Shown one piece after another: positions 9,701 to 18,091 of a DNA stretch of 48,215 bases (the stretch's first letter is position 1; every line of letters begins with the position of its first letter). A program made the translations under genes and the position numbers. The stretch lies in assembly GCA_018457135.1 (NCBI GenBank), contig JAGGDU010000053.1, positions 1 to 48,215 on the forward strand, written 5' to 3'. This DNA comes from Trichodesmium erythraeum GBRTRLIN201. Its GTDB lineage: Bacteria; Cyanobacteriota; Cyanobacteriia; Cyanobacteriales; Microcoleaceae. The notes under the pieces were generated by a model that worked only from the letters and a program-made list of their open reading frames with translations, made no database searches and was not told the DNA's origin.

Positions 9701-10501
9701 ATGCTAATAATAATCAGCAACATTATCGCAATTTACAGAAAAGAATTACAAGGATATTTTGCCTCACCATTAGCTTATACAATTACAGGAATATTTTGGC
9801 TATTGGGAGGATACTTTTTAGTAGCTATTTTATTAGGACCAGATGGAATTATTCAACAAATTGCTACTAGAGACCAACTAGGAATTACAGAACCGCCAGT
9901 CGATGCACCCTACGAATTTTTGAAGGCTTATCTGGGTATTATGGGTTCTCTTTCTTTATTTTTATTGCCTATGTTATCTATGAGTTTATATGCGGAAGAA
10001 AGAAAACGAGGCACTTTAGAATTATTAGCAACTTCACCTTTAACTAACTGGACAGTGGCAACAGGAAAATTATTAGCTGTATTAACATTTTATATTTCTA
10101 TGGTATTGCCATTGTTGGGTTTGGAGGCTATTGCTCTTAATGCAGCAAAGCCACCTATTTCACCACTTTTATTATTGTCAGGACATGGGGGTTTAATATT
10201 ACTAGCTGCGGCGGTATTATCATTAGGAATGTTTGTTTCTTCTTTAACAGATAGTGCTATTTTATCTGCCATTCTGACATTTGCTTTGGTATTATTTCTC
10301 TGGGTAATTGATGTGGTAGCTAATGCTGTTAGTGGTCCTTTTGCACAGGCATTAAAACATTTATCTATGCTGACACATTACACTAATATTATTCAGGGAC
10401 TTGTAGATACTGGCAGTATAATTATGTTGTTGAGTTATGTTGTTTTGGGAGTATTTTTAACTGCTCAATCAATTGATGCTTTAAGGTTCCAACGTTCTTA
10501 A
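9701..10501 (+). CDS. ABC-2 type transporter permease (GldF-like)
   Basis: The 266-residue protein has six hydrophobic segments of the ABC-2 membrane family. YRKELQGYFASPLAYTITGI near the N-terminus is the typical start of a GldF-like permease, and SMSLYAEERKRGTLELLATS at about 92-111 is the conserved ABC-2 cytoplasmic segment that contacts the ATPase. AAGGAAGGAAG just before the ATG at 9701 is a strong ribosome binding site. It is the likely partner of the ATPase at 7828-8910. In other cyanobacteria from memory a GldG-like protein and a DUF4340 protein often follow; neither is present here. No substrate can be read from the sequence. Confidence 0.88.
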   Translation: MLIIISNIIAIYRKELQGYFASPLAYTITGIFWLLGGYFLVAILLGPDGIIQQIATRDQLGITEPPVDAPYEFLKAYLGIMGSLSLFLLPMLSMSLYAEERKRGTLELLATSPLTNWTVATGKLLAVLTFYISMVLPLLGLEAIALNAAKPPISPLLLLSGHGGLILLAAAVLSLGMFVSSLTDSAILSAILTFALVLFLWVIDVVANAVSGPFAQALKHLSMLTHYTNIIQGLVDTGSIIMLLSYVVLGVFLTAQSIDALRFQRS

Positions 10502-11049
10502 TATTCAGGAAGAATACGGAAGTTAAAGGGAAAAAATTAGAGGCAAAAAAAAGGTTCATAAGAGAGAAGTTTTTTTTATGACTATAGGGTTGAAAATTTT
10601 GCCTGCTATTACTGTATCTGAATCAGGTAAAATTCTCTATTTCCTATTCTAATTCCTATCTTTAATATACTCAGTAGGGATGTTGTATGCCAAATTTATA
10701 CTATTCCTTAAAATTATGAATATATATATTTTATAGAGTAGGAAACTGCTGTATTTTTAGTTTGCTTGTTAAACTCTTTTGTATTGAAATAACTTATTGT
10801 TGTATAACTCGTTCAAAGAAAAATCCTGATAACTTCTGACTTCTGATTTTAAGTTGCTAAGGGTGTATCTTAAATGCGTATTAGCTGATTCTATGATTCA
10901 TAATTAGGCAAATAAAATATAACAGTATTACTATTATTTTGATATTTATTGTTGGTTACCCTTCCGGTTTCTTTGAAGACCAAATTTATCAATTTTTTTT
11001 CATCTAATAGAAACTATTTTTTCTCCTCATTTTTTTTCATCCATTTTTT
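10502..11049. other. 548-bp non-coding spacer
   Basis: AT-rich sequence between the permease and a minus-strand accessory block. A short heptamer-like stretch (TTCTGACTTCTGATT near 10833-10850) resembles cyanobacterial short tandem repeats. GAAACTGCTGTA near 10742 resembles part of the repeat at 13444-13479. No gene, RNA or terminator recognised. Confidence 0.5.
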
Positions 11050-11253
11050 TTAATTATACAGACTTGGAAGTAACTTATAGTATTCTATTTTGTTTTGTGT
11101 AAACAGTTTAGGGTCAATCTCCATCTTGTCAATTGTTTCTAATAATTTATTCAAAAAATCTGTTCCTGTTCTTTGTATCTGTAAAGTTATTCTTTTAGAC
11201 TTAGGAATAATTTCAATTTTGGTAATACTTTTTCTGAGTTTAACAAATTCCAT
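11050..11253 (-). CDS. Small hypothetical protein, 67 residues
   Basis: An intact small frame begins 5 bases after the stop of the decayed gene at 11259-13330, on the same strand. The product is basic (for example VKLRKSITKIEIIPKSKRIT) and ends with NKIEYYKLLPSLYN. I do not recognise it. The close spacing suggests it was the second gene of an operon with its decayed neighbour. It may be dying too, or may be a chance open frame. Confidence 0.35.
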   Translation of the reverse strand: MEFVKLRKSITKIEIIPKSKRITLQIQRTGTDFLNKLLETIDKMEIDPKLFTQNKIEYYKLLPSLYN

Positions 11254-11258
11254 AGTTG

Positions 11259-13330
11259 TTAATTAGTTGATTTTTGCCAACCCCAGATTTCAGTGATGTA
11301 CTCTGTCAGTTCTCGACTAATTAACTCAAGAGGAGTTTTATTGCTTAAATCTAATTTGTCTTGTTCATTTACCCATTGAATAAACTTGCCTACATATTTC
11401 TGGTAAGCACCTGTTAGATTTTCTCGCATTTTTCCCAATGTTTCACGAGTCAGTAAATATCAAACTTGACTCTCCATAAATTCTGTTTCTACTTTTTTAC
11501 TTTCCGGGTAATTATCTAATAATTGGAGCCATGTTTCTAGCCTCTCAATAAGAAAGTATTTTTCTATAATTTTATCCATAAAAATAGTTCGTTTTATATC
11601 GTCTTTGTCAAGAATATTTGAAAGTTATTGCCAACTCATCCAGGCACTAGAATTACTATCTATAACTAACTTACTTAATATTGACGATAATTCAACTTTT
11701 TCTGGGGAATTATCTGGTTTTGCTAGAGATTTATCTGGAGAATTTTGCCGGCTAATATCTGGAACGTACCTTGAAGTTAAATATGATTCTAGTGTATCTG
11801 AATATTCGTCTGTAAATTTGTCTGAAGACTTATCTTGAAAATATTGGGAATTAAACTGTTTATAAAATTTATCTGGAGACTCATCTGTCAATTTATCTCG
11901 ATATCTATCTTGAAAATATTGGGAATTAAAAAAATTATCAGCTTCCATAAAATCACATAGTTTAAATTTCACTTTTTCTTCTGGAAAACTAATACTCTTT
12001 TCTATTGCAGATTCCAATAGTGGCAAACTTTTTTCATAAGTTAGTGAGTGAGATTTTAGAGAAGTAAGATAAAGCTCACTAGTTTTAGAATTGCTAATTT
12101 TTAAATTATTACTAATCTCAGGAATATGGAAAATACTTTTCTTTTTTTGCCATAAATATCAAGTCAAAGAATTGATTGTCTCAATAAAATTTTTATGCCA
12201 ATTTTACTTGAAATTACTTAGCTCAAAATTTTTTATCTCTAAAATCGAAAAATGCGAAAAAAGTTGTTTAATAAACAAGTCTTTAAAATTATCCCTCGTA
12301 ATTTTTCCAACTAATGCTAAATCCCATAGTTAAAATTTATATTTCTGAGAATAAAATATCTTTTCACAACCGATTCTTAGTTTTTCCAGTTTGAAATATT
12401 TTTGTGTAGAGTCTTGGAAGTATTCTGGATTATTTTGCAAATCTTCAATCCCTTCTTTAGATTTTTTTTCTATCAGTTTTAAACAAACATTTTGTAATAC
12501 CTTGACAATGTCATACCCGAGATTTTTATCTGCTAAATAATCTATAAATTTATTTTCAATTAAGTTTCTAAAAAGTCAAAAAAACCTGATTATCTGTTTC
12601 TACTATCTCTAAAAAATTATCCGGCAAACAAGAAGAGATTTTACATAACAGAGTCTTCGTTAAGCTGCCATTATTTTCAAGTATTGGCAATGCTTTCCAC
12701 AGGTATAAAAGTTTTAAATTTTTACTATCTGGAATTGATGAATTTTCGCCAAACGTATCCAGAAAACTTTGCGCTTTTTCTTCCATTCGAGGAACTTACT
12801 TGCCCAAAATTTTAATTTTTTCTTGTGACTCTGCTGGGCAATTAAAAATAAAATCTATTGATGAATTATTTAACTTCAACCAACTATCTACTTCCTGGAA
12901 TTTCCAAACTAAATTATCAGAGTTATCCTGAGTAGTCTTATCAAGATACTCACATAAGTAATTAACTTTTCATATTTATCTTTGGTCGGAGCAATTAAAT
13001 CTTTGACATATTCCTGGTCTAGATTTTCTTCTTTCTCAAACTCCTCTTGACTAAAATCTCACAACACTATATTATCAGGAAAAAAATATTTTGAAAAATT
13101 ATCTGCCTTAAGTATTATTTGTGCCCACTTGCAATATTCAGGGTCAACCGAACCTATAGCTAAAGATATTTTGCTGCCCAGATGAGTAGACAGGAAAAGC
13201 AAAGGAATATCTAGAAGTAATAATGATGATACTATCTTTGGTTGACTAGTTGGTTGACTAGTAAGTAATAATTTTTTACTATTCAAAAGTACATTTAGTC
13301 TTTGAAGCAAAATATTTTGCTCAGATTTTT
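11259..13330 (-). pseudogene. Large decayed gene of unknown family, about 700 codons
   Basis: Joined minus-strand frames give one long protein-like sequence with many stops and frameshifts. Pieces in order are: LLDIPLLFLSTHLGSKIS (about 13200), EEFEKEENLDQEYVKDLIAP (13040), YLADKNLGYDIVKVLQNVCL (12520), KYFKLEKLRIGCEK (12390), an open stretch of 133 codons ending at 11625, then ETLGKMRENLTGAYQKYVGK (11430) and the terminal ITEIWGWQKSTN stop at 11259-11261. The open stretch has an internal duplication: FNSQYFQD occurs twice about 60 bp apart, each followed by acidic, serine-rich DKxTDEysD text. I do not recognise the family. It lies directly downstream of the FGE-sulfatase gene on the same strand and may have been part of that accessory locus. 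Confidence 0.65.
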
Positions 13331-13443
13331 TAAGTTTTTTTCATACCTTTTCTATTAATACAGCGCTTTTCAAATTTATCAACTACATCACCATAACCAA
13401 AACTTTGTAGGGAGGTTCCATGGAAGGTTCCTATTTGCAACGT

Positions 13444-13479
13444 CTCTGCTGTGGTCTAGGGTGATGAAAACTGCTGTAA
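13444..13479. repeat. Dispersed 36-bp repeat
   Basis: CTGCTGTGGTCTA followed by GATGAAAACTGCTGTAA. The copy at 9636-9670 reads CTACTGTGGTCTA then AAGTGAAAACTGCTATAA. The two agree at most positions and lie in unrelated spacers. They are probably fragments of a multi-copy element. Confidence 0.5.
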
Positions 13480-13509
13480 TTATTCTTGGAGGCTAATTTT
13501 TTATTCTAA

Positions 13510-13544
13510 CTGATGGCTGATAGCTGACAGCTGAATGCTTACAG
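13510..13544. repeat. Heptamer short tandem repeat (STRR type)
   Basis: Five successive heptamers: CTGATGG, CTGATAG, CTGACAG, CTGAATG and CTTACAG. Degenerate heptamer repeats are a known feature of filamentous cyanobacterial genomes. Another set is at 31091-31176. Confidence 0.75.
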
Positions 13545-13681
13545 TCACTATACCTATTTCCTTCCACCAAAGTATAAGTATTCACCCAGATATGATATCA
13601 GTTGAGAGCATCAATAAATTTAAACTTGACATCAGACTATCATAGATTTCAATGTAATACGTTGTAGTATTATATGGTAGC

Positions 13682-13708
13682 AAAAAAAAATCGACCCGCT
13701 AAAGCGGG
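13682..13708 (-). terminator. Intrinsic terminator or DGR-type hairpin downstream of FGE gene
   Basis: On the minus strand CCCGC-TTTA-GCGGG forms a GC-only 5-bp stem with a four-base loop (extendable to 6 bp), followed by TCGA and nine T. It lies 57 bases after the stop of the FGE-sulfatase gene. This fits a rho-independent terminator. Diversity-generating retroelements also often have a GC-rich hairpin with a tetraloop just downstream of the variable region, so it could serve both roles. Confidence 0.75.
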
Positions 13709-13764
13709 ACAATAAAGGAAAAAGAAAAACAGGGCAAAGGGCAAAAGGGGAAAAGAGAAAAGGG

Positions 13765-15576
13765 TTAGAGAGTTCTCCCGCCATCGCAGACAAGACGAAA
13801 ACCAGTAATGTAGTTGTGGACGTCGCGCCTAATAAAGTAGTAGCGAACCGCAGAACGGCAAATATAAGGATAGCTGATCCAAGAACCGCCCCGCAGCGGT
13901 GATAGACTTTTATTTCCATTTAGCCAAACACTGCCATCTGTAGGCGCACCATCATAGTTATCATGCCATTCATCAGCACACCATTCCCAGACATTCCCGT
14001 GCATATCGTACAAGCCAAAACTATTGGGTGGAAAATTTCCCACATCTGTTGTTTCTTTTCTATATTTTCCTTTTGGCCCATTACCGTAAGTGTACCTGCC
14101 ATCATAGTTGACTAACTCAGACGTTATGGTTTCTCCAAAATAAAATGGTGTTGTTGTTCCTCCACGACAGGCATATTCCCATTCTGCTTCGCTCGGCAGT
14201 CTATAGTCTCTTCCCGTTTTCTTAGAGAGCTTTTGACAGAACTCTGTAGCGTCATTCCAACTTACCCTTTCTACAGGGCGATTTTTTCCTTCAAAACGAG
14301 AAGGGTTGTTTCCCATAACTGCTTGCCATTGTGCTTGAGTGACTGGATACTTGCCCATGAAAAATTCTGGCACATTTACATAATGTTGCGGACCTTCATC
14401 ATCATCTCTTTCTGCTTCAGTCTCTGGAGACCCCATGAGGAATATACCTCCGGGAATTTTTACCATTTCTAGAGAAACTCCATTACCGATGTTTTCTGTC
14501 ATTACTTCTGCTTTACCTTCACTGCGACTTATTATGTTTCCTCTACTGTTAACTCTCACAGTGGTAAACGTCTGAATGGGAATTTTTGGTCGTGGTGGAG
14601 GAGTTTGTTTTTGTCTAACTTGTTCAGTTTCCCTAGAATAATTAGCGATCGCTGTTGATAAATCATTATTCATATCAAGAAATTCTAGGGATAAATTGTT
14701 TTCCCTAGCATATTTAATAATCACTTTTTTAGCTTTTTCTACATTCTCTATCCCCGATGACTGAGCTATTTTGAGAATCTTATCAAATTGTTTGGGATAA
14801 AGAATCTTATCAGAAGAAATTTGAGCAAGACTTTGAATATTGTCCTTGATAGTTTTATATTCCTCAAGTTCTAAAGAATTATCATATAGTCTACGAGTTT
14901 TTTCTGTGGCAAAAATATTTTTACTTTCTATTGCCAGACCTCTTTGAGCTTCCGTTTTCGTATCTTTTCGCCCACTTTTTTGTGATTTTTCGTATTTTTC
15001 CTGAGCTCTATCAATAAAAATATTGTTCTTTGCCGTGGTTTTTGATAGTTCTAAAAATTCGTAAATATTTTGGTAACCTAATGTCTCTAAATACCCTTTA
15101 ATTCTTTTTAATTGTGTTTCATCTAAAGTTTCTAAATTTGGTTCATCGACATCTTGATTAATTTGAATATTGTTTCTGTTGATTTCATTTCTGATAAATG
15201 ATTCTGGAACAAAATTTTTATATTTTCTAACTAACCCTTGAATTTCCGATTCGTAAATAAATCCTTTACTAGAAATTAAGTCTATTTCTGTTATTAATTT
15301 TTCTTGTTCTACTTTGCCTGGAGTCTCTTGCTGGCTAGTCTTTGCCATTTCTGCTTCTTTTGCTCTTTGACCAGGGTCCCCCATAATCTTTTTAATTTCA
15401 GGAATTAGAGCTAAATATTCTCGATACTGCGCCCCTTTTCTTCCTGGTAATTTGCTTTTTGCCGACCACTCTGCACGTTTTTGTATTAGAATTTCCTCGA
15501 ATTTTTCATCAGACCAAGATTCTTTTGGATCTATTCCCAAAAGTATGAAATAATTTTCCCGCTGTTTTTCTGGCAT
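13765..15576 (-). CDS. FGE-sulfatase (SUMF1/EgtB/PvdO) protein with J-domain-like N-terminal repeats; probable DGR target
   Basis: The product has 603 residues. Residues 7-75 (YFILLGIDPKESWSDEKFEE onward) and about 160-237 (FLELSKTTAKNNIF, NIFATEKTRRLYDNSLEL) both look like degenerate J-domain folds without an HPD motif. A helical segment and a proline-rich linker (QKTPPPRPKIPIQ style, about 323-336) follow. The FGE-sulfatase domain, a C-type-lectin-like fold, runs from about 368: IPGGIFLMGSPETEAERDDD, YPVTQAQWQAVMGNNPSRF, YRLPSEAEWEYACRGG and GLYDMHGNVWEWCADEW. The fold ends with LRGGSW at 561-566, CRSA at 573-576 and GFRLVC at 592-597. This last part has the hallmarks of a DGR variable region. 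The catalytic cysteine pair of true formylglycine enzymes is not evident, so a ligand-binding role is more likely. No Shine-Dalgarno site precedes the ATG. Confidence 0.85.
   Translation of the reverse strand: MPEKQRENYFILLGIDPKESWSDEKFEEILIQKRAEWSAKSKLPGRKGAQYREYLALIPEIKKIMGDPGQRAKEAEMAKTSQQETPGKVEQEKLITEIDLISSKGFIYESEIQGLVRKYKNFVPESFIRNEINRNNIQINQDVDEPNLETLDETQLKRIKGYLETLGYQNIYEFLELSKTTAKNNIFIDRAQEKYEKSQKSGRKDTKTEAQRGLAIESKNIFATEKTRRLYDNSLELEEYKTIKDNIQSLAQISSDKILYPKQFDKILKIAQSSGIENVEKAKKVIIKYARENNLSLEFLDMNNDLSTAIANYSRETEQVRQKQTPPPRPKIPIQTFTTVRVNSRGNIISRSEGKAEVMTENIGNGVSLEMVKIPGGIFLMGSPETEAERDDDEGPQHYVNVPEFFMGKYPVTQAQWQAVMGNNPSRFEGKNRPVERVSWNDATEFCQKLSKKTGRDYRLPSEAEWEYACRGGTTTPFYFGETITSELVNYDGRYTYGNGPKGKYRKETTDVGNFPPNSFGLYDMHGNVWEWCADEWHDNYDGAPTDGSVWLNGNKSLSPLRGGSWISYPYICRSAVRYYFIRRDVHNYITGFRLVCDGGRTL
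13789..13887 (-). other. Candidate DGR variable region (VR)
   Basis: This covers codons 564-596 of the FGE-sulfatase gene. Seventeen codons between the fixed RGGSW, P, CRSA, R and GFR landmarks (567-569, 571, 572, 577, 579-582, 585-591) all end in C or T. Their first two bases vary freely: ATC, AGC, TAT, TAT, ATT, GTT, TAC, TAC, TTT, ATT, GAC, GTC, CAC, AAC, TAC, ATT, ACT. That is what adenine mutagenesis of AAY codons in a template repeat would give. The gene prefers A/T endings elsewhere, so seventeen C/T endings in a row of variable sites is notable. No template repeat or reverse transcriptase lies in the window. Confidence 0.7.
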
Positions 15577-15930
15577 AATAGTCTCAAAACTTTACTCTGC
15601 AAATATTCGACTAAATATGATTTTAACCTTATTTTGATTTTTCCTAAAGTCCGGTTAAATTAAAAGTATTTAATTCTTAATGCTATGTTATAATTTTAAG
15701 GCTTACGGGAAAAAAATTAATCTCGTAACAAAAAGTTACACATAGTCATCCTAACAGTCCCTACTCTGCTAGAGAGTACAAAGCTCTTCTAAAAAAGGAT
15801 TTGCTAAACTGAGCTGAAAGTTTTATGGGAAAAGCCTTACAGCATCTATAGTTTTCCATGGAGAGTTGAGAAAACCTGGAATTGGTTATCCTAAAAATAA
15901 CAGGACTTACGCACCAAGCGCTATATGAGG
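15577..15930. other. 354-bp non-coding spacer
   Basis: Upstream region of the FGE-sulfatase gene, presumably with its promoter. The string CAGGACTTACGCA at 15900-15912 resembles ends of common cyanobacterial repeats; a looser match (GCAGAACTTACGTA) occurs at 22072. Nothing else was recognised. Confidence 0.4.
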
Positions 15931-16179
15931 TTATCCTCCACCAGGAAGAGAATTATTAGTAAAAGTTTGTGTACCAACACCCTCAGTCGTAGGAAGACTT
16001 CCGACAACTCCTGCTAAAAAATTACCAACTTTATTAAAAAAGCCCTGATTTTTCAAAGGAAACTGGAGAAACTGAACCTGTTGTTCTGTCGCCAAAACAC
16101 TATAGTTTAGACAATGATTAATTCTCATATTAGGGTCGGGCGGACCTTCTCGAGAGCCAATAATATATTAATTGCTCAT
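15931..16179 (-). pseudogene. Small gene with nonsense codon 4, unknown family
   Basis: GAGGAAAAGCT precedes an ATG at 16179, a good translation start. The frame reads Met-Ser-Asn and then TAA at 16168-16170. It is open from there to a stop at 15931. Without the TAA the product would have 82 residues, beginning with YIIGSREGPPDPNMRI, containing FLQFPLKNQGFFNKVGNF, and ending in NNSLPGGG. A CAA-to-TAA change would explain the stop. Restart at the internal ATG (16128) is possible and would give 65 residues. The family is not recognised. It is the gene just upstream of the FGE-sulfatase gene on the same strand. Confidence 0.55.
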
Positions 16180-16218
16180 AGCTTTTCCTCAATTAATTGA
16201 TATTTAACAACTGGCAAT

Positions 16219-16599
16219 TTAATCACCATCACCGTTACCGCCAACCTCTCCACCATCTCCAATATCAGCAATATCACCTATATCCGCAAGTTGTTCGTAC
16301 TCATATATTTCAGTATTTAAATCATCATTTTGTTTGATTCCACTCTACATATTTTCATTATTATCAACTAGGTAAGATATATTATTAAAGTCATTATTTT
16401 ATCTGCTTTCATTCCAGACACCTTTATTCTCAATATTATCTAGTTTATTATCCGGTTGTGTTCGGTTTGGCGACTGAGAATTAATAGCAGGGTTTTTCAG
16501 GCAACTATTACCATTGTTAGGGATCCAAATTTGGTGATATTTATCCAAAAGCATTCCACCGTATGCTTGAACATCATATTCTTTATGAATCCTTAGATT
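16219..16599 (-). pseudogene. Decayed gene fragment with acidic, glycine-rich tail
   Basis: One minus-strand frame from about 16599 to 16219 reads RIHKEYDVQAYGGMLLDKY, then HQIWIPNNGNSC, a polar Asn/Gln/Pro-rich middle, and an acidic tail (YEQLADIGDIADIGDGGEV) before the stop at 16219. Two stops interrupt it, after WNESR and after NENM. No start is visible and the 5' end is missing. I do not recognise the family. It lies 39 bp upstream of the small broken gene at 15931-16179 and probably belonged to the same operon. Confidence 0.5.
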
Positions 16600-16876
16600 C
16601 TATCAGAAACTCAAACCTAAATAATGCCAATTTTTATCTAGCTTTTTTCAAACGAGCTAATAAGTAAAAGTACAAATTTACAAAAAGCAAATTTAGTAGG
16701 AGGATATCAGATAGAAAGCTAATTTTAGTAAGGCAAATTTATCTGGTGCTAAAACTTATGGATGGAAAAGAAAAAATGCAAACTTTATTGATACTATAAT
16801 GTATGAGGAAAAAAAATTTATTGACACTGAAACATTCATCAATAATTAACCCACAAAATAGACAATAAAAGAAAAT

Positions 16877-17269
16877 ATGATAACCCGTAAAATAATCAAA
16901 ACCGACAAAGCACCAGAGCCAGTTGGCCCTTATAATCAAGCGATCGCTGCCACTGGCCAAATGCTGTTTATCTCTGGTCAAATAGCGATCGACACCAAAA
17001 CTAATCAAATAGTCTATAGGGAGGATGTAAGTAAGCAAACAGAGCAAGTCATGGCCAATCTCGAAGCTATCCTTACTGAAGCCAACACTAATTGGTCAAA
17101 CGTCGTCAAAACTACAGTCTACCTGAAAAACATGGACGACTTCGCTACCGTCAATAATGTTTACGCCAAATACTTCGACCCTGAGAACGCACCCGCTCGT
17201 GCTTGTGTAGAAGTAGCACGTCTACCCAAAGACGTACTTGTAGAAATTGACTGCATTGCTGTGATATAG
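16877..17269 (+). CDS. ridA: RidA family enamine/imine deaminase
   Basis: The 130-residue protein is a complete RidA (YjgF/YER057c/UK114) family member. It hydrolyses reactive 2-aminoacrylate and related enamines released by PLP enzymes, protecting the cell. Family landmarks are PEPVGPYNQAI at 13-23, LFISGQIAID at 30-39, VVKTTVYLKNMDDFATVN at 77-94 and ENAPARACVEVARLPKD at 103-119, with the substrate-binding arginine at 108. Members form trimers in the cytosol. The length is standard. The ATG at 16877 fits the family start. It lies alone, facing away from the decayed block upstream. Confidence 0.95.
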   Translation: MITRKIIKTDKAPEPVGPYNQAIAATGQMLFISGQIAIDTKTNQIVYREDVSKQTEQVMANLEAILTEANTNWSNVVKTTVYLKNMDDFATVNNVYAKYFDPENAPARACVEVARLPKDVLVEIDCIAVI

Positions 17270-18091
17270 GAATTTTAAGCTTAGGCAGGAAGGGTGAAAA
17301 AAACATCCTCCTGAGCAAAAAATCATCTCAACATCCGTATACCTTAGAAGTCGCTACTAATGAGTTTTAATTAAGATAGAAAAATTACTGATTTTCCGGA
17401 GTTTACTTTACACAACATTGATGATTTTCTGGAGCTTCAGGAGTCGATACTGATGAGTTATTATATGGTTGGGTAACTACACTTTGAAGGATAGAGTTAG
17501 CATTTACCAACAGAAAGTTTTTTTCTCAGTGATGATCCGGAGATAGTCTTATAAATAAAATGGAAAGATTGCTGATTTTCTGTGTTTTATCTACACAACA
17601 TTGCTAGAAAATTACCAATTTTTCGGATTTTACCTACACAACACTGCTAATTTTCCGGATATTATCTACATAACAGTGACTAAGAATACTAAAATCTCAC
17701 ATAATGGTACTTAGTTATGCTCAAGGTAAAAAATCATTTTTTTTCGTGGCTATTTTTTGAGGCTGAAATCTACAGACATAATTGATATAAACTATACATA
17801 ATCGAAATCTACTCAGCATCTACTAAATAACCCAACAAATATTTCATATATTCTTGACTTATGCAACTTATTTAATAGATGTCAGTAAAATTAAAGTTTT
17901 CAGCTTAATTAATCAATTAATCAAGTTAATTTATCGCTTATAAAATTTGATGTATATGTAATTTTTAGTTAGCAAACTTATCATATTTTAGTGATTCAAA
18001 AACCACCTAAAAACAAAGATAATTATTGATGAATAAATACATAATTAAACTTGAATAAATGTCTTAAGAGAGTATATAATATTTGGAAATC
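17270..18091. other. 822-bp spacer with degenerate repeats upstream of the cyclase
   Basis: Between ridA and the cyclase gene. It carries the ~40-bp repeat copies at 17381-17676 and a second-level pair (GTCGCTACTAATGAGTT at 17351 and GTCGATACTGATGAGTT at 17443). The 400 bp nearest the cyclase gene are AT-rich with no recognised motif. Confidence 0.6.
17381..17676. repeat. Degenerate ~40-bp repeats, four copies
   Basis: Copies lie at 17381-17420, 17564-17603, 17608-17645 and 17646-17676. Each follows the pattern GCTGATTTTCCGGA, then TTTTACCTACACAACA and TTG. The last three are nearly contiguous at 40-44 bp spacing. The first is offset by about 180 bp. They are not CRISPR-like because no unique spacers separate the last copies and the copies diverge. 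Confidence 0.65.

Larger units (their letters stand above)
13311..13764. other. 454-bp spacer with short repeats
   Basis: The spacer lies between the decayed gene and the FGE-sulfatase gene. It holds the dispersed repeat at 13444-13479 (shared with 9636-9670), the heptamer array at 13510-13544, and next to the FGE gene a polypurine strand (13709-13770) with the hairpin at 13682-13708. No separate gene recognised. Confidence 0.6.

Noticed and set aside
12091-12333. Open frame of 80 codons on the plus strand
   Set aside because: It is antisense to the large decayed gene; the minus-strand reading is more protein-like.
17381-17676. Possible CRISPR array
   Set aside because: Copies diverge strongly, spacing is uneven, and the last copies touch without spacers; no cas gene is near.
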